The notes: generated by a model not told the origin, from the letters alone. Counted from the stretch's first letter, positions 47,520-57,302 are shown. The stretch is DNA of 64,000 nucleotides from Autumnicola sp041679265 (GCF_041679265.1 NZ_JBGFSM010000002.1:124001-188000), one strand, 5' to 3'. Program-made: numbers and translations.

Positions 47520-49082
47520 ATGGAAATAATTATACCGATTGTTGTAGGACTTATTGGCCTTGCCATAGGTTTTGCGATTGCTAAAATGCTGGAGCGTAAA
47601 AAGGCTTCAGAAACCATATCTAATGCTGAAAAAACTGCCGCGGGCATTCTAAAAGAAGCTAAAGTTGAAGGGGAAAGCATCAAAAAAGATAAGATCCTTC
47701 AGGCTAAGGAAAAGTTTATTGAACTTAAATCTGAGCACGAAAAGGTTATTTTAAGTAGGGATAAAAAGATTAATGATGCCGAAAAAAGAATACGCGATAA
47801 AGAATCACAGGTTTCCGGAGAACTGGCCAAAAATAAAAAGCTAAATAAGGAGCTGGAAGAGAAACTTGCCGATTACGATTACCGGACGAATTACCTGGAA
47901 AAGAAACAGGAAGAAATAGATAAGCTTCATCATAGTAAAATTCAGCAGCTCGAAGTAATTTCCGGCCTTTCTGCCGAAGAAGCCAAGGCGCAGCTTACCG
48001 AATCTCTTAAAGACATAGCCAAAGCAGATGCTATGGCCATGATCCAGGATACGGTGGAAGAGGCTAAATTGACTGCGCAGCAGGAAGCCAAAAAAATTAT
48101 TATTAATACCATTCAGAGAATTGGAACAGAAGAAGCGGTTGAAAATTGCGTATCTGTTTTCAACCTTGAGAGTGATGATGTAAAAGGTAGAATTATTGGC
48201 CGCGAAGGTAGAAATATTCGCGCACTGGAAGCCGCCACAGGGGTGGAGATTATTGTAGATGATACCCCTGAGGCAATTATCCTTTCCTGCTTTGACTCGG
48301 TTAGGAGAGAGGTGGCTCGTTTATCCCTGCATAAACTGGTAACCGATGGCAGGATTCACCCGGCGCGTATTGAGGAAGTGGTGAAAAAAACCCGTAAACA
48401 AATAGACGAGGAAATTATTGATATTGGGAAACGCACCGTTATAGATCTTGGCATCCATGGGCTAAATCCTGAACTTATTAAGGTGGTGGGAAGAATGAAA
48501 TATCGTTCTTCTTACGGCCAGAACCTGCTTCAGCATTCCCGGGAAGTAGCCAAACTTTGCGGGGTAATGGCAGCCGAACTTGGATTAAACCCAAAATTGG
48601 CAAAAAGAGCCGGACTGCTGCATGATATTGGTAAAGTTCCGGAGACCGAAACAGAAGTGCCACACGCCATTCTTGGAATGCAATGGGCAGAGAAGTATGG
48701 TGAAAAACCTGAAGTTTGCAATGCTATTGGAGCACACCATGACGAGATTGAGATGAATTCGCTGCTCTCCCCCATCGTACAGGTTTGTGACGCGATTAGC
48801 GGAGCAAGGCCGGGAGCCAGAAGGCAGGTGCTGGATTCTTATATTCAGCGTCTAAAAGACCTTGAAGATATCGCTTTTGGATTTGGTGGCGTGAAGAAAG
48901 CTTATGCCATACAGGCCGGGCGAGAGCTAAGGGTAATTGTGGAAAGTGAAAAGGTAAATGATGATAAAGCATCCAATCTTTCTTTTGACATTTCCCAGAA
49001 AATCCAAACAGATATGACGTACCCCGGGCAGGTAAAAGTTACCGTAATCAGGGAAACCAGAGCTGTAAATATTGCAAAATAG
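47520..49082 (+). CDS. rny: Ribonuclease Y
   Basis: A 520-residue membrane-anchored endoribonuclease that starts mRNA decay. An N-terminal helix (residues 3-21) anchors it, and a long coiled coil follows (about 25-170). The KH domain has G-R-I-I-G-R-E-G-R-N-I-R-A-L-E (near 223-237) and the HD domain has H-D-I-G-K with A-H-H-D-E. The length equals the family norm. Its start lies only 20 bp after the 6S terminator. A hairpin terminator follows at 49107. Confidence 0.96.
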   Translation: MEIIIPIVVGLIGLAIGFAIAKMLERKKASETISNAEKTAAGILKEAKVEGESIKKDKILQAKEKFIELKSEHEKVILSRDKKINDAEKRIRDKESQVSGELAKNKKLNKELEEKLADYDYRTNYLEKKQEEIDKLHHSKIQQLEVISGLSAEEAKAQLTESLKDIAKADAMAMIQDTVEEAKLTAQQEAKKIIINTIQRIGTEEAVENCVSVFNLESDDVKGRIIGREGRNIRALEAATGVEIIVDDTPEAIILSCFDSVRREVARLSLHKLVTDGRIHPARIEEVVKKTRKQIDEEIIDIGKRTVIDLGIHGLNPELIKVVGRMKYRSSYGQNLLQHSREVAKLCGVMAAELGLNPKLAKRAGLLHDIGKVPETETEVPHAILGMQWAEKYGEKPEVCNAIGAHHDEIEMNSLLSPIVQVCDAISGARPGARRQVLDSYIQRLKDLEDIAFGFGGVKKAYAIQAGRELRVIVESEKVNDDKASNLSFDISQKIQTDMTYPGQVKVTVIRETRAVNIAK

Positions 49083-49106
49083 GAGTCAGTAGAATAAATT
49101 AAAAAA

Positions 49107-49131
49107 TCCCGCAGAATTTGCGGGATTTTTT
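49107..49131. terminator. Bidirectional terminator after rny
   Basis: TCCCGCA (49107-49113), loop GAATT, TGCGGGA (49119-49125) with flanking A6 and T6 tracts. It serves rny and the convergent aldo/keto reductase gene. Confidence 0.9.
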
Positions 49132-49153
49132 GTTTTATAGTAGTTGTTCATAA

Positions 49154-50116
49154 TTATGCTTTGTAGTCGGCATCATCATAGATGTTTTCATAAGAATTGC
49201 CTTTGGTTACAAAGAATTCTCCGGTAACATATCTAAAGTGGCGGTCCAGTGCAGCAATTTCTTTAAGATCGTCTTCATCAAGATTTACTCCCGTGCTTTG
49301 GAGGTTCTCCTTAATTCGCCCCTCGTTAGTACTTTTAGGGATCACAGCAGTTCCCCTGATTTCGCTCCATTTAATAAGAACCTGTCCTGCAGAAGCGCCG
49401 TGCTTCTTCGCGATTTTCCTGATGGTTTTATTTTCCAGCAAAGAAGGTTCATTTTCCGCCTTCATAGCATCTGCTCTATCCCCGCTGCCTAAGGGAGAGT
49501 AGGCTGTAACATTAATATTTTTGCTACTACAGTACTCCAATAATTCGTTTTGCTGCAGATAGGGGTGGAGTTCCACCTGGTTCATTTCTGGATGTTCACT
49601 GGTTTTTTCCATAAGGTCTTCCAGCTTCATGATGCTAAAATTAGAAACCCCAATATGTTTTACCAGTCCCTGTTTTTTGGCTTTAATCATAGCTTTCCAG
49701 GTTTCAATAATAGGCACTTCTTCCAAAGAGTAGTAATCTTCATCATTTTCAGGAAATCCTGTGCCTTTCTTAAATGCAACTGGCCAGTGAATCAAATAGA
49801 GGTCCAGGTAATCCAGTTGTAAATCTTTCAGGGTTTTCTTCAGGGCAGGAATAACGTCTTCCTCTTTATGAGAATCGTTCCAAAGTTTTGAAGTAATCCA
49901 AACCTCTTCACGTTTTATTTTTCCTTCTGAAAATATTTCTGAAAAAGCCTCGCCAATCTCAGCTTCATTACCATAAGTCGCTGCGCAGTCTATATGGCGG
50001 TAGCCACTGTTAAGGGCTGTTTTCACTGCTTCTCCCACTTTGCCTTTATCAGATTTCCATGTGCCGAGACCAATGGCAGGCATTTGGTCTCCGTTCTTAA
50101 ATTTTAAATATTTCAT
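49154..50116 (-). CDS. Aldo/keto reductase
   Basis: A 320-residue NAD(P)H-dependent oxidoreductase with TIM-barrel fold. The catalytic tetrad is visible as Asp and Tyr in H-I-D-C-A-A-T-Y-G-N-E, Lys in W-I-T-S-K-L-W-N, and His in Y-L-I-H-W-P. The cofactor site appears as I-P-K-S-T-N-E-G-R-I-K-E-N. It reduces aldehydes or ketones, and resembles the aldose reductase/AKR1-like group. The start used is M-K-Y-L-K-F-K-N-G-D (ATG ending 50116); ten upstream in-frame codons look non-coding. Monocistronic. Confidence 0.93.
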   Translation of the reverse strand: MKYLKFKNGDQMPAIGLGTWKSDKGKVGEAVKTALNSGYRHIDCAATYGNEAEIGEAFSEIFSEGKIKREEVWITSKLWNDSHKEEDVIPALKKTLKDLQLDYLDLYLIHWPVAFKKGTGFPENDEDYYSLEEVPIIETWKAMIKAKKQGLVKHIGVSNFSIMKLEDLMEKTSEHPEMNQVELHPYLQQNELLEYCSSKNINVTAYSPLGSGDRADAMKAENEPSLLENKTIRKIAKKHGASAGQVLIKWSEIRGTAVIPKSTNEGRIKENLQSTGVNLDEDDLKEIAALDRHFRYVTGEFFVTKGNSYENIYDDADYKA

Positions 50117-50392
50117 AGTCGATTCAATTTTTCCGCAATTTACCAATAAAACAAGCCTTTTGAGAGAGAGCAGGCAGGTTTAGCAGAATTTTAATACCCT
50201 TCTCTTGGCTTAAGATCCTCTATACAATAATTTATGGTTTATTTCGAGCTATAAACTGCCACAACCACGGGGAATACCCTGAAATCATTTCTTTTGCCTT
50301 AGGGGTTGTTTTTCTAATTGGGCAGGTTAACGCAGAAGGAATGCCCTTTAAAGTTATGGCTTAAGCCTTTTAGGAATAAATGCTTACTTTGA

Positions 50393-52387
50393 TTACTCCC
50401 TGTTAATTTTGGTGAAAATTACGCCTTTGGTACGGCCGTTGGAAGCCGAAAAACCAGATATTTCTCCCTTTTCGTTTCTTTTAAAGGAAACGCCGGAAAT
50501 AGGAAAACTAGATCCAAAAGAATCTTTATCTGCCGGATATAACGGCATAGGTTCAGCGATTTGGTAATTGCGCAATACTAATTCCTCCTCTTCCATTTCT
50601 ATGCTATACATGGTTTCAATTTCTTTGCTAAAGTAATGGCCGGTATATTCTTTGAGTGTTTCGGCGTCTGGTTTCCATTGGAGTTTTTTGGCCAGGTGTT
50701 TTCCATGTTGATTGAGCGTAAGGGAATCGGCAGTACCCTTATTGTTAATATGAAAATTAATTTCAGCATCTACTCCCTTCAGCTTAAATAAAGAATCAGA
50801 AACGGCATATAAATCCACTTCTCCCTGTCCCGTGGCCTGGGTATAAATGCGGTCCCCGTCTCTTGAAAAAGTAAGTATAAAGCCAGGTGCTTCAGCAAGT
50901 TCATACCTTCCTGTAAGATCGTCGAACCGGGCTACATCATAATCATAAGATCTTCCGGAGAACTCTTCTTTGTTATTTTCTTCCTCTTCTACTGCTTTCA
51001 TGTAATCCGAAAAAAATGCGTCAGAAATTTGATAGGCCAGGTTTTCCGCAAAACCGGCATTATTGCTTTGGGTAACCACTGCCGCGTCTATTTCAGGAAA
51101 ATACATGAGCATGGAACGATGGGCAACGTCTGCGCCTCCATGTTGAATTTGCTTTAATCCGCGGTAGTTGGTTATAAATAATCCCAGCCCATACTGGGTA
51201 GTATCGCCGTTTTTAAGCACAAATGGAGTGGTCATTTCTTTTATTATTTCTTTATTTCCCACCTTTGGATCTTTTAAATTTCTTATCCACTTAGCAAGGT
51301 CTTCCATAGTGGTATAAATTCCACCTGCACCCATAGCTCCACCTAAATCCTGTACTTCCTGAAAGTTTCCACCTTCTGCAATATTATACCCAACAGACCT
51401 GTTTTTTACCACTTCATACTGGTTTTTACGAACAAGGGTGTGATTCATATTTAAAGGCTTAAACACATTTTTTTCCATCCATACGGGAAAAGCTTCATTC
51501 GTAACGCGTTCTACCAAAGCTGCCAGAATAGCAAATCCGGTATTATTATAATTCCACTGTGCGCCAGGTTCATTTTGAAGTTCCGGCTGATTTTGAATGA
51601 TTTTCAATATCATTTTTTGATCTAATGGGCTTGTTAGGTCTCTTCCGGTCATGGCGAGCGTGTTCAAAAATTCCCTGTAACCACTGGTGTGGGTAAGGAG
51701 ATTGCGAATGCTGACCTTATGCTGAAATTCCGGAAATTCCGGAAAATATTTTCTAACATCGTCATCCAGGGAAAGTTTTCCCTGCTTTGCTAAAAGTTCT
51801 ATGGCAAAAGCGGTAAATTGTTTGGAGGTGGATCCTATATTGGTAGGAGTATCTGTTGTAAAAGGTATATTGTAAGCAAGGTTTGCCATGCCATATCCTT
51901 CAGAAAAAATAATCTTACCATTTTTCATAAGCATTACGGCAGCCCCAGGTACATTTTTTCCACTAAATTCAGCCATTAGCTGGTCTACACGCTCTTCGGG
52001 CTTTATGGCAACTGGTTCTGCAGTTTCAATTTTAATTTCGTAAAGCCCTGTGGCTTCTTTAAAAGGTTTCACCTTAATTGTATAGTTTCCGGGACGTTTA
52101 CTTTCAAATCTAAAATTTTCAGGACCACGGGCAGGGCCATCAAAAGATGCAATTTCCTTATTTTCGGGATTAATAACAGATACCACCACATCCAGTGTTT
52201 TCTGGTACACATGGCCGAACACGAACTGGGAAGAATCCAATTTTAAAATGTATTGATGTACGCCCTCAGGAGGAAGAGAATCCCGGTAAGACTGGCCTTT
52301 TGTAATTTCTTTAGCGAGTACGCTTTGTGCCTGCGTGCTGTTCAGCATAAGAAGAGCAATGAAAAGTATTACGTATTTTTTTATCAT
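50393..52387 (-). CDS. Exported serine hydrolase (beta-lactamase-related, long form)
   Basis: About 664 residues with a signal peptide M-I-K-K-Y-V-I-L-F ending N-S-T-Q-A-Q. A pre-peptidase-like beta domain (about 25-140) precedes the class C beta-lactamase-fold domain, with S-T-S-K as the S-x-x-K site in N-I-G-S-T-S-K-Q-F, Y-N-N as Y-x-N in W-N-Y-N-N-T-G-F, and H-G-G as the KTG equivalent. A C-terminal lipocalin-like or DUF3471-like domain follows. It probably cleaves a peptide or ester outside the cytoplasm. Upstream codons to 52468 lack a signal peptide, so I chose 52387. Confidence 0.88.
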   Translation of the reverse strand: MIKKYVILFIALLMLNSTQAQSVLAKEITKGQSYRDSLPPEGVHQYILKLDSSQFVFGHVYQKTLDVVVSVINPENKEIASFDGPARGPENFRFESKRPGNYTIKVKPFKEATGLYEIKIETAEPVAIKPEERVDQLMAEFSGKNVPGAAVMLMKNGKIIFSEGYGMANLAYNIPFTTDTPTNIGSTSKQFTAFAIELLAKQGKLSLDDDVRKYFPEFPEFQHKVSIRNLLTHTSGYREFLNTLAMTGRDLTSPLDQKMILKIIQNQPELQNEPGAQWNYNNTGFAILAALVERVTNEAFPVWMEKNVFKPLNMNHTLVRKNQYEVVKNRSVGYNIAEGGNFQEVQDLGGAMGAGGIYTTMEDLAKWIRNLKDPKVGNKEIIKEMTTPFVLKNGDTTQYGLGLFITNYRGLKQIQHGGADVAHRSMLMYFPEIDAAVVTQSNNAGFAENLAYQISDAFFSDYMKAVEEEENNKEEFSGRSYDYDVARFDDLTGRYELAEAPGFILTFSRDGDRIYTQATGQGEVDLYAVSDSLFKLKGVDAEINFHINNKGTADSLTLNQHGKHLAKKLQWKPDAETLKEYTGHYFSKEIETMYSIEMEEEELVLRNYQIAEPMPLYPADKDSFGSSFPISGVSFKRNEKGEISGFSASNGRTKGVIFTKINRE

Positions 52388-52573
52388 TATGATTTTTTTA
52401 GCTGGTTTAATTAAGATCTGGAAAAATAAAGCAGCGGTTGATGATTGTTTCTGAATATAGGACGCCATGGATTGCTGTAGGTTACAAAAAATATTCTTTT
52501 CCTTTCCTGCGTATGGAAATATCCAGGAAAAAAGTAGAATGCGGATTTTTTGAGAATTATAAAAAAGGCAATT

Positions 52574-53281
52574 TCATTTTATCGCGCCGTATGCAGCAAA
52601 ACAAAGGTTTTTATGTAAAATCTCAATCTTGCTAAAACCTGTTCTTTTCATTAATTCCAGCTGATAATTTAAAGATCGGGGAGAATCTTCTTTTTCTATA
52701 TATGCCATAACTTTCTCCCTGTATTCTTTTCCTCCGGATCTTTCCAGATACTCCCCATACAATTCCCAGGTGTAATTATTCAGGATTTCAGTTTCCTGTA
52801 TAATTAAATCTGATATCATTAAACAGCCCCCAGGTTTGAGCAAGCGGTATAGTTTAGAGAAAGTAGTTTCCCAGTCATTATCATCTCTTAAATGATGTAG
52901 CACCGCACCGGCGAGGATAATATCAAAATGTCCTTCTTCTAGATCAATAGTTCTAATATCACCCTGTAGTATCTCAACCTTCACTGTAGTTTGTGGAGAA
53001 ATTCTTTCAGAAGCTTTGTCCAGCATGGCTTTACTTAGATCTACGAGGGTGCAGTTTAACTCTGGCTTTTTAGAGAGCATCCTTAAAGTAAAATTTCCCG
53101 CGCCACAACCTACGTCGAGCAAATTTCTGGCATCAGGGCAAATTCGCGCTGCGGCTTCTGTAATAAGTTCCAGAGAAAGTTTCGCATCAATGGTAGAAAC
53201 CTGGCCGGTATTTAGATTGGAAAAACGTTCCACGTCTTTATCAAACCTTTGCCGTATTTCATCTGTTGAAGATTTTTTCAT
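52574..53281 (-). CDS. Class I SAM-dependent methyltransferase
   Basis: A 235-residue Rossmann-fold methyltransferase. Motif I is L-L-D-V-G-C-G-A-G-N-F (about 77-87), the acidic end of strand beta2 is in L-V-D-L-S-K-A-M-L-D, and D-I-I-L-A-G-A-V-L-H-H-L-R-D is the conserved post-motif region. It belongs to the broad UbiE/Methyltransf_25-like group acting on small molecules. The substrate is not deducible. Divergent from katG; no operon partner. Confidence 0.88.
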   Translation of the reverse strand: MKKSSTDEIRQRFDKDVERFSNLNTGQVSTIDAKLSLELITEAAARICPDARNLLDVGCGAGNFTLRMLSKKPELNCTLVDLSKAMLDKASERISPQTTVKVEILQGDIRTIDLEEGHFDIILAGAVLHHLRDDNDWETTFSKLYRLLKPGGCLMISDLIIQETEILNNYTWELYGEYLERSGGKEYREKVMAYIEKEDSPRSLNYQLELMKRTGFSKIEILHKNLCFAAYGAIK

Positions 53282-53445
53282 GCTTTAATTTATTTCAGTA
53301 AAACTATTTATCTGGAGAGGGAATTTAAATCATTTATAAAGAGATAGGTGATTCAATATAAAAACTTCTTGCAATTCATTAACAGCTATTATGGCCTCAT
53401 CTTCTAATATAGGAGGTATATTTCTTAATTTAAGTTACCTATGCA

Positions 53446-53482
53446 ATAGGTTTTTCTTCTACAGCCAATAGAATTTAACTAT
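53446..53482 (+). promoter_or_regulatory. OxyR-type operator upstream of katG
   Basis: ATAG at 53446, ATAG at 53468 and CTAT at 53479 fit the OxyR pattern ATAG-N7-CTAT-N7-ATAG-N7-CTAT in exact spacing (22 bp between the two ATAG, 11 bp from ATAG to CTAT). The second quarter-site (expected at 53457) is TTCT, a poor match. The first ATAG is also part of a palindrome, ACCTATGCAATAGGT. The site ends 11 bp upstream of the promoter. Confidence 0.6.
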
Positions 53483-53493
53483 CTTAAAAGTTA

Positions 53494-53522
53494 TTGCATT
53501 GCTAAAAATTATCATAATTTTA
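53494..53522 (+). promoter_or_regulatory. katG promoter (TTG-N18-TAATTTTA)
   Basis: TTG at 53494-53496 and TAATTTTA at 53515-53522, spaced 18 bp, fit the flavobacterial consensus with one mismatch. The leader before the katG start would be about 28 nt. The operator lies immediately upstream, as for an activator. Confidence 0.55.
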
Positions 53523-53554
53523 CTATAATTAATAATCAAATAAAACTACTAAAG

Positions 53555-55810
53555 ATGGCGGAGAACATACACGAAAAGCCAGGCAATCATAAAGTCTGGG
53601 AGGTAAATGAATCCAGCAGATGTCCTTTTATGGGCGGATCCCTGAACTTTACTGCAGGCACCGGTACTTCAAATGAAGACTGGTGGCCAAACCAGTTAAA
53701 CTTACGAATTCTGCGTCAGCATTCTTCCCTTTCCAATCCTATGGATAAGGACTTTAATTATGCAGAGGAATTCAAAAAGCTGGATTTAAAAGCAGTAAAA
53801 AAAGACCTTTTTGACCTGATGAATGATTCTCAGGAATGGTGGCCTGCAGATTACGGACATTACGGTCCGTTTTTTATACGTATGGCCTGGCACAGTGCAG
53901 GTACTTATCGTATAGGAGATGGTAGAGGTGGGGCCAGTTCCGGATCTCAACGTTTTGCACCACTTAACAGTTGGCCAGATAATGCAAACCTGGATAAAGC
54001 GAGATTGCTGCTTTGGCCTGTAAAACAAAAATATGGACGTAAAATTTCATGGGCAGATCTTATGATCCTGGCAGGAAACTGTGCTCTGGAATCTATGGGC
54101 CTGGAAACTTTTGGTTTTGCCGGTGGACGTGAAGATATTTGGGAGCCTGAAGAAGATATATACTGGGGTTCTGAAGGCGAGTGGTTAGGAAATAAAGAAC
54201 GTTACGCTAGCGGGGACGATTTGGAAAATCCGCTTGCTGCTTCCCATATGGGCCTTATATATGTGAATCCTGAAGGGCCAAATGGAAATCCTGATCCTGT
54301 AGGTGCCGCACGTGATATTCGTGAAACCTTTGGGCGTATGGCAATGAATGATGAAGAAACCGTAGCTCTTATTGCCGGGGGACATACCTTCGGAAAAACG
54401 CACGGAGCCGCAGATGCTGTAGAATATGTAGGGGCAGAGCCTGCCGGAGCAAGTATAGAGGAAATGGGCCTTGGCTGGAAAAATTCCTTTGGAAGCGGTA
54501 AAGGGGAACACACCATTACCAGTGGAATTGAAGGTGCCTGGACAGATACACCAACCAAATGGAGCAATAAATTCTTTGAAAACCTTTTTAATTACGATTG
54601 GGAATGTGAAAAAGGTCCAGGAGGTGCTTATCAGTGGAAGCCAAAAGATGGTGCCGGTGCCGGTACAGTGCCAGATGCGCATAACCCTGATAAAAAGCAT
54701 GCACCGTTTATGCTTACCACAGATCTTGCACTAAAAGAAGATCCTGCGTATGAAAAGATTTCTAGGCACTATTATGAAAACCCAGATGAGTTTGCTAAAG
54801 CATTTTCCAGAGCTTGGTATAAATTGACGCACCGCGATATGGGCCCCAAAGAAAGATATTTAGGTCCTGAAGTTCCAAAGGAAAAACTAATCTGGCAGGA
54901 TCCTATTCCTGAAGTAGATCATAAATTAATTGATGATAAAGACGTAAAAGAGCTCAGGTCTAGGATTTTAGACTCAGGACTATCTGTTTCCCAGCTGGTT
55001 ACCACCGCATGGGCATCAGCTTGCACCTTCCGGAATTCAGACAAGCGTGGAGGTGCCAATGGGGCACGTATTCGTCTGGAGCCTCAAAATTACTGGGAAG
55101 TGAACAATCCTCCGGAATTACAAAAAGTGATTATGAAACTGGAGGATATTCAGGAAGAATTTAATAAAGCCCAATCCGGAAATAAAAGAGTCTCTTTGGC
55201 AGATCTTATTGTACTGGGAGGATGTGTAGGTTTAAAGAAAGCTGCAAAAGATGCCGGTTTTGATATAGGCATACCATTTACTCCAGGCCGTGCCGATGCC
55301 CTTCAGGAAGATACAGATGTAGACGCATTTGCCGTACTTGAGCCTGTGGCAGATGGCTTTAGAAACTACGTAAATAAGCGCAGTGAATTTTCTACCCAGC
55401 CGGAAGAATTGTTGGTAGACCGCGCACAGTTAATGAACCTTACTCCTCCGGAAATGACTGTTCTTATAGGTGGTATGCGCGTTCTGCATACCAATTTTGA
55501 TGGTTCAGATCTTGGAGTATTTACAGATCATCCAGGTACCTTAACCAATGATTTCTTTAAAAATCTTTTGGATATGGGAATTACCTGGAAAGCAAAATCT
55601 GAGGATCAACAGGAATTTGAAGGCCGTGACCGTAAGACAGGAGAAGTAAAGTGGAAAGGAACACGGGTAGACCTTATCTTTGGATCCAATTCAGAATTAA
55701 GAGCACTCGCTGAAGTTTATGGAACCAGCGATGGGCAGGAGAAATTCTTAAAAGACTTTGTTGCAGCATGGACAAAGGTTATGGAAAGTGACCGGTTTGA
55801 CCTGAAGTAA
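53555..55810 (+). CDS. katG: Catalase-peroxidase
   Basis: A 751-residue bifunctional haem enzyme that destroys hydrogen peroxide. Distal residues Arg109, Trp112 and His113 are in F-I-R-M-A-W-H-S-A-G. Proximal His277 is in A-G-G-H-T-F-G-K-T-H-G-A. The Met-Tyr-Trp adduct residues are Trp112, Tyr236 (L-I-Y-V-N-P-E-G) and Met262 (G-R-M-A-M), matching the M. tuberculosis positions with a small offset. The C-terminal half is the usual degenerate duplicate domain. No signal peptide, so cytoplasmic. An OxyR-like operator and promoter precede it, and a hairpin follows. Confidence 0.97.
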   Translation: MAENIHEKPGNHKVWEVNESSRCPFMGGSLNFTAGTGTSNEDWWPNQLNLRILRQHSSLSNPMDKDFNYAEEFKKLDLKAVKKDLFDLMNDSQEWWPADYGHYGPFFIRMAWHSAGTYRIGDGRGGASSGSQRFAPLNSWPDNANLDKARLLLWPVKQKYGRKISWADLMILAGNCALESMGLETFGFAGGREDIWEPEEDIYWGSEGEWLGNKERYASGDDLENPLAASHMGLIYVNPEGPNGNPDPVGAARDIRETFGRMAMNDEETVALIAGGHTFGKTHGAADAVEYVGAEPAGASIEEMGLGWKNSFGSGKGEHTITSGIEGAWTDTPTKWSNKFFENLFNYDWECEKGPGGAYQWKPKDGAGAGTVPDAHNPDKKHAPFMLTTDLALKEDPAYEKISRHYYENPDEFAKAFSRAWYKLTHRDMGPKERYLGPEVPKEKLIWQDPIPEVDHKLIDDKDVKELRSRILDSGLSVSQLVTTAWASACTFRNSDKRGGANGARIRLEPQNYWEVNNPPELQKVIMKLEDIQEEFNKAQSGNKRVSLADLIVLGGCVGLKKAAKDAGFDIGIPFTPGRADALQEDTDVDAFAVLEPVADGFRNYVNKRSEFSTQPEELLVDRAQLMNLTPPEMTVLIGGMRVLHTNFDGSDLGVFTDHPGTLTNDFFKNLLDMGITWKAKSEDQQEFEGRDRKTGEVKWKGTRVDLIFGSNSELRALAEVYGTSDGQEKFLKDFVAAWTKVMESDRFDLK

Positions 55811-55830
55811 ACAGAGTTACATTGTAGTTG

Positions 55831-55862
55831 AAAAAGGTGAGTCTATCTAGGCCCACCTTTTT
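55831..55862 (+). terminator. katG terminator
   Basis: AAAAAGGTG (55831-55839) and CACCTTTTT (55854-55862) form an A/T-flanked stem with partial internal pairing, ending in TTTTT. It lies 20 bp after the katG stop codon. Confidence 0.7.
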
Positions 55863-56484
55863 ATTCTTATGTATATTCTAATAAAAAGCAGAAAATGCCA
55901 AGGTTATAATTTTATTTTAAATTTTTACAGATCTCTTGATATGGGTATGCCAGCTGAATAAAAATACCCATACTTTTAAATGCACCCGCATTTATCAAAA
56001 AGAAAAAGAGTAAGAAGGTACTGTACGTTTTAATTTGCAATCTGGCTGTTTTGTTGAGAATTTAAAGTTTGTTTTTTTGATACTCATTCAGAGTCATATA
56101 ACTATTACAGGCCCAGTTTGAGCTGCTTTGCTAAAGAAAAAAAACAAACTTTTTTGTTAATATACCCGAACCTGGATGCAGTTATTTTGTACTTGAGGAT
56201 TTTCTGTAACTACTTTACGGTAAGGCTAGAAATTTAAATATTCTGAAATTTAAGAGCAGAATAATAGTTTCTATTTTTTCAAATAGAAGCTTTCGTTAAG
56301 CTATTGGCTTTTGGACGTTAGAGATAAATTTTTTGATAGAAAAGGTTTGGCTAAGAAATTTCAAAGTGTTTAAGGAAAGAGAGGAAATTTTTCAAATTAA
56401 AAGAAGATCTTTTCAGGCTCATTAACTATCAAATTTAATTTGTATTAAGTTGAATAGGTATAGGCTAAACACTACACTCTGTTT
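55863..56484 (+). other. Long gene-free interval between katG and VOC genes
   Basis: There is no credible ORF in these 622 bp. A 9-bp inverted repeat TATGGGTAT (55940-55948) / ATACCCATA (55964-55972) could be a second hairpin. A 17-bp string TTGAGGATTTTCTGTAA (56193-56209) also occurs at 41552-41568, in another gene-free stretch. Poly-A/T runs are frequent. I see no tRNA or named RNA; transcription of an unrecognised small RNA is possible. Confidence 0.4.
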
Positions 56485-56976
56485 ATGGAAAATTCATATA
56501 GAATTCCCTCTAAAACCCACATTGGGCATGTACATCTAAGAGTAGCTAATCTGGACAAATCTCTGGAATTTTACCATGGACTTCTGGGTTTTGAAATTAC
56601 TGAGAAAGTGGGGGAAGAAGCAGCTTTTCTTTCTGCAGGTGGTTATCACCACCACATAGGCCTTAACACGTGGAACAGTAAAGGCGCTCCAAAGGCTTCC
56701 CGCCACGGAGTGGGATTATATCATACCGCAATTGTTTTTCCGTCTAGAAAAGATCTGGCGAAGATACTTAACAGGTTATTAGAAAAAGATTACCCCTTAT
56801 TGGGTGCCGCAGATCATGGTGTTTCTGAAGCTATATACCTGGATGACCCAGATGGCAATGGGGTGGAACTGTACTGGGACCGTCCACGTGAGGAATGGCC
56901 TCAAAAATTAGATGGTTCTGTGAAAATGTATACCCGCCCTCTTCACCTGCGGGATTTACTTAAGGAGTTAAGTTGA
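56485..56976 (+). CDS. VOC family protein (CatE-like dioxygenase/glyoxalase fold)
   Basis: A 163-residue vicinal-oxygen-chelate protein with two beta-alpha-beta-beta-beta modules. Candidate metal ligands are His in I-G-H-V-H-L-R-V, His in G-L-Y-H-T-A-I-V-F, and Glu in G-N-G-V-E-L-Y-W. The D-P-D-G-N-G-V-E motif resembles CatE/catechol 2,3-dioxygenase-like proteins, though many family members act in other reactions. It is single-copy, lies 326 bp upstream of ilvD and is not clearly linked to it. Confidence 0.85.
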   Translation: MENSYRIPSKTHIGHVHLRVANLDKSLEFYHGLLGFEITEKVGEEAAFLSAGGYHHHIGLNTWNSKGAPKASRHGVGLYHTAIVFPSRKDLAKILNRLLEKDYPLLGAADHGVSEAIYLDDPDGNGVELYWDRPREEWPQKLDGSVKMYTRPLHLRDLLKELS

Positions 56977-57302
56977 TTTCTTTGTATGCCCTGGTTCAAT
57001 GATAAAGCAGATCAAATTGCTTTCCCTAACCCCGGCTTCTTGGATTAACTGGAATATCTGAATGAGCCGTATACTGCCTCTAATTTTAATAAAAATCTAC
57101 TTTTTTTGGAAGCGGGACATTCTTGATTTTTTTCCCAGCTATCGTAACAAAACTTAAAATAACATTTTGGTTATCAGCTAGTTAAATAAGTTTAACTTTT
57201 TTTGAAAGTAATTTCCATTGTTTTTAGAAACATAGGGTCTTCTTATAAGAGCTTAACTTTAATTTTTATATGTAAAATCTAAAATAGCGAAGCAGCAAAG
57301 GA
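56977..57302 (+). other. Leader/promoter region of the ilv operon
   Basis: A 326-bp interval with no credible long ORF. A promoter match lies at 57167-57194 (TTG at 57167-57169, TAAGTTTA at 57187-57194, 17-bp spacing), which would give a leader of about 100 nt. I find no clear attenuator hairpin with T tract and no Ile/Val/Leu-rich leader peptide in the stretch next to ilvD, and no T-box specifier pattern. Confidence 0.4.

Noticed and set aside
50117..50392. Gene or RNA in the gap before the long serine hydrolase
   Set aside because: No start-plus-frame of useful length, no strong hairpin with T tract and no recognisable motif were seen.
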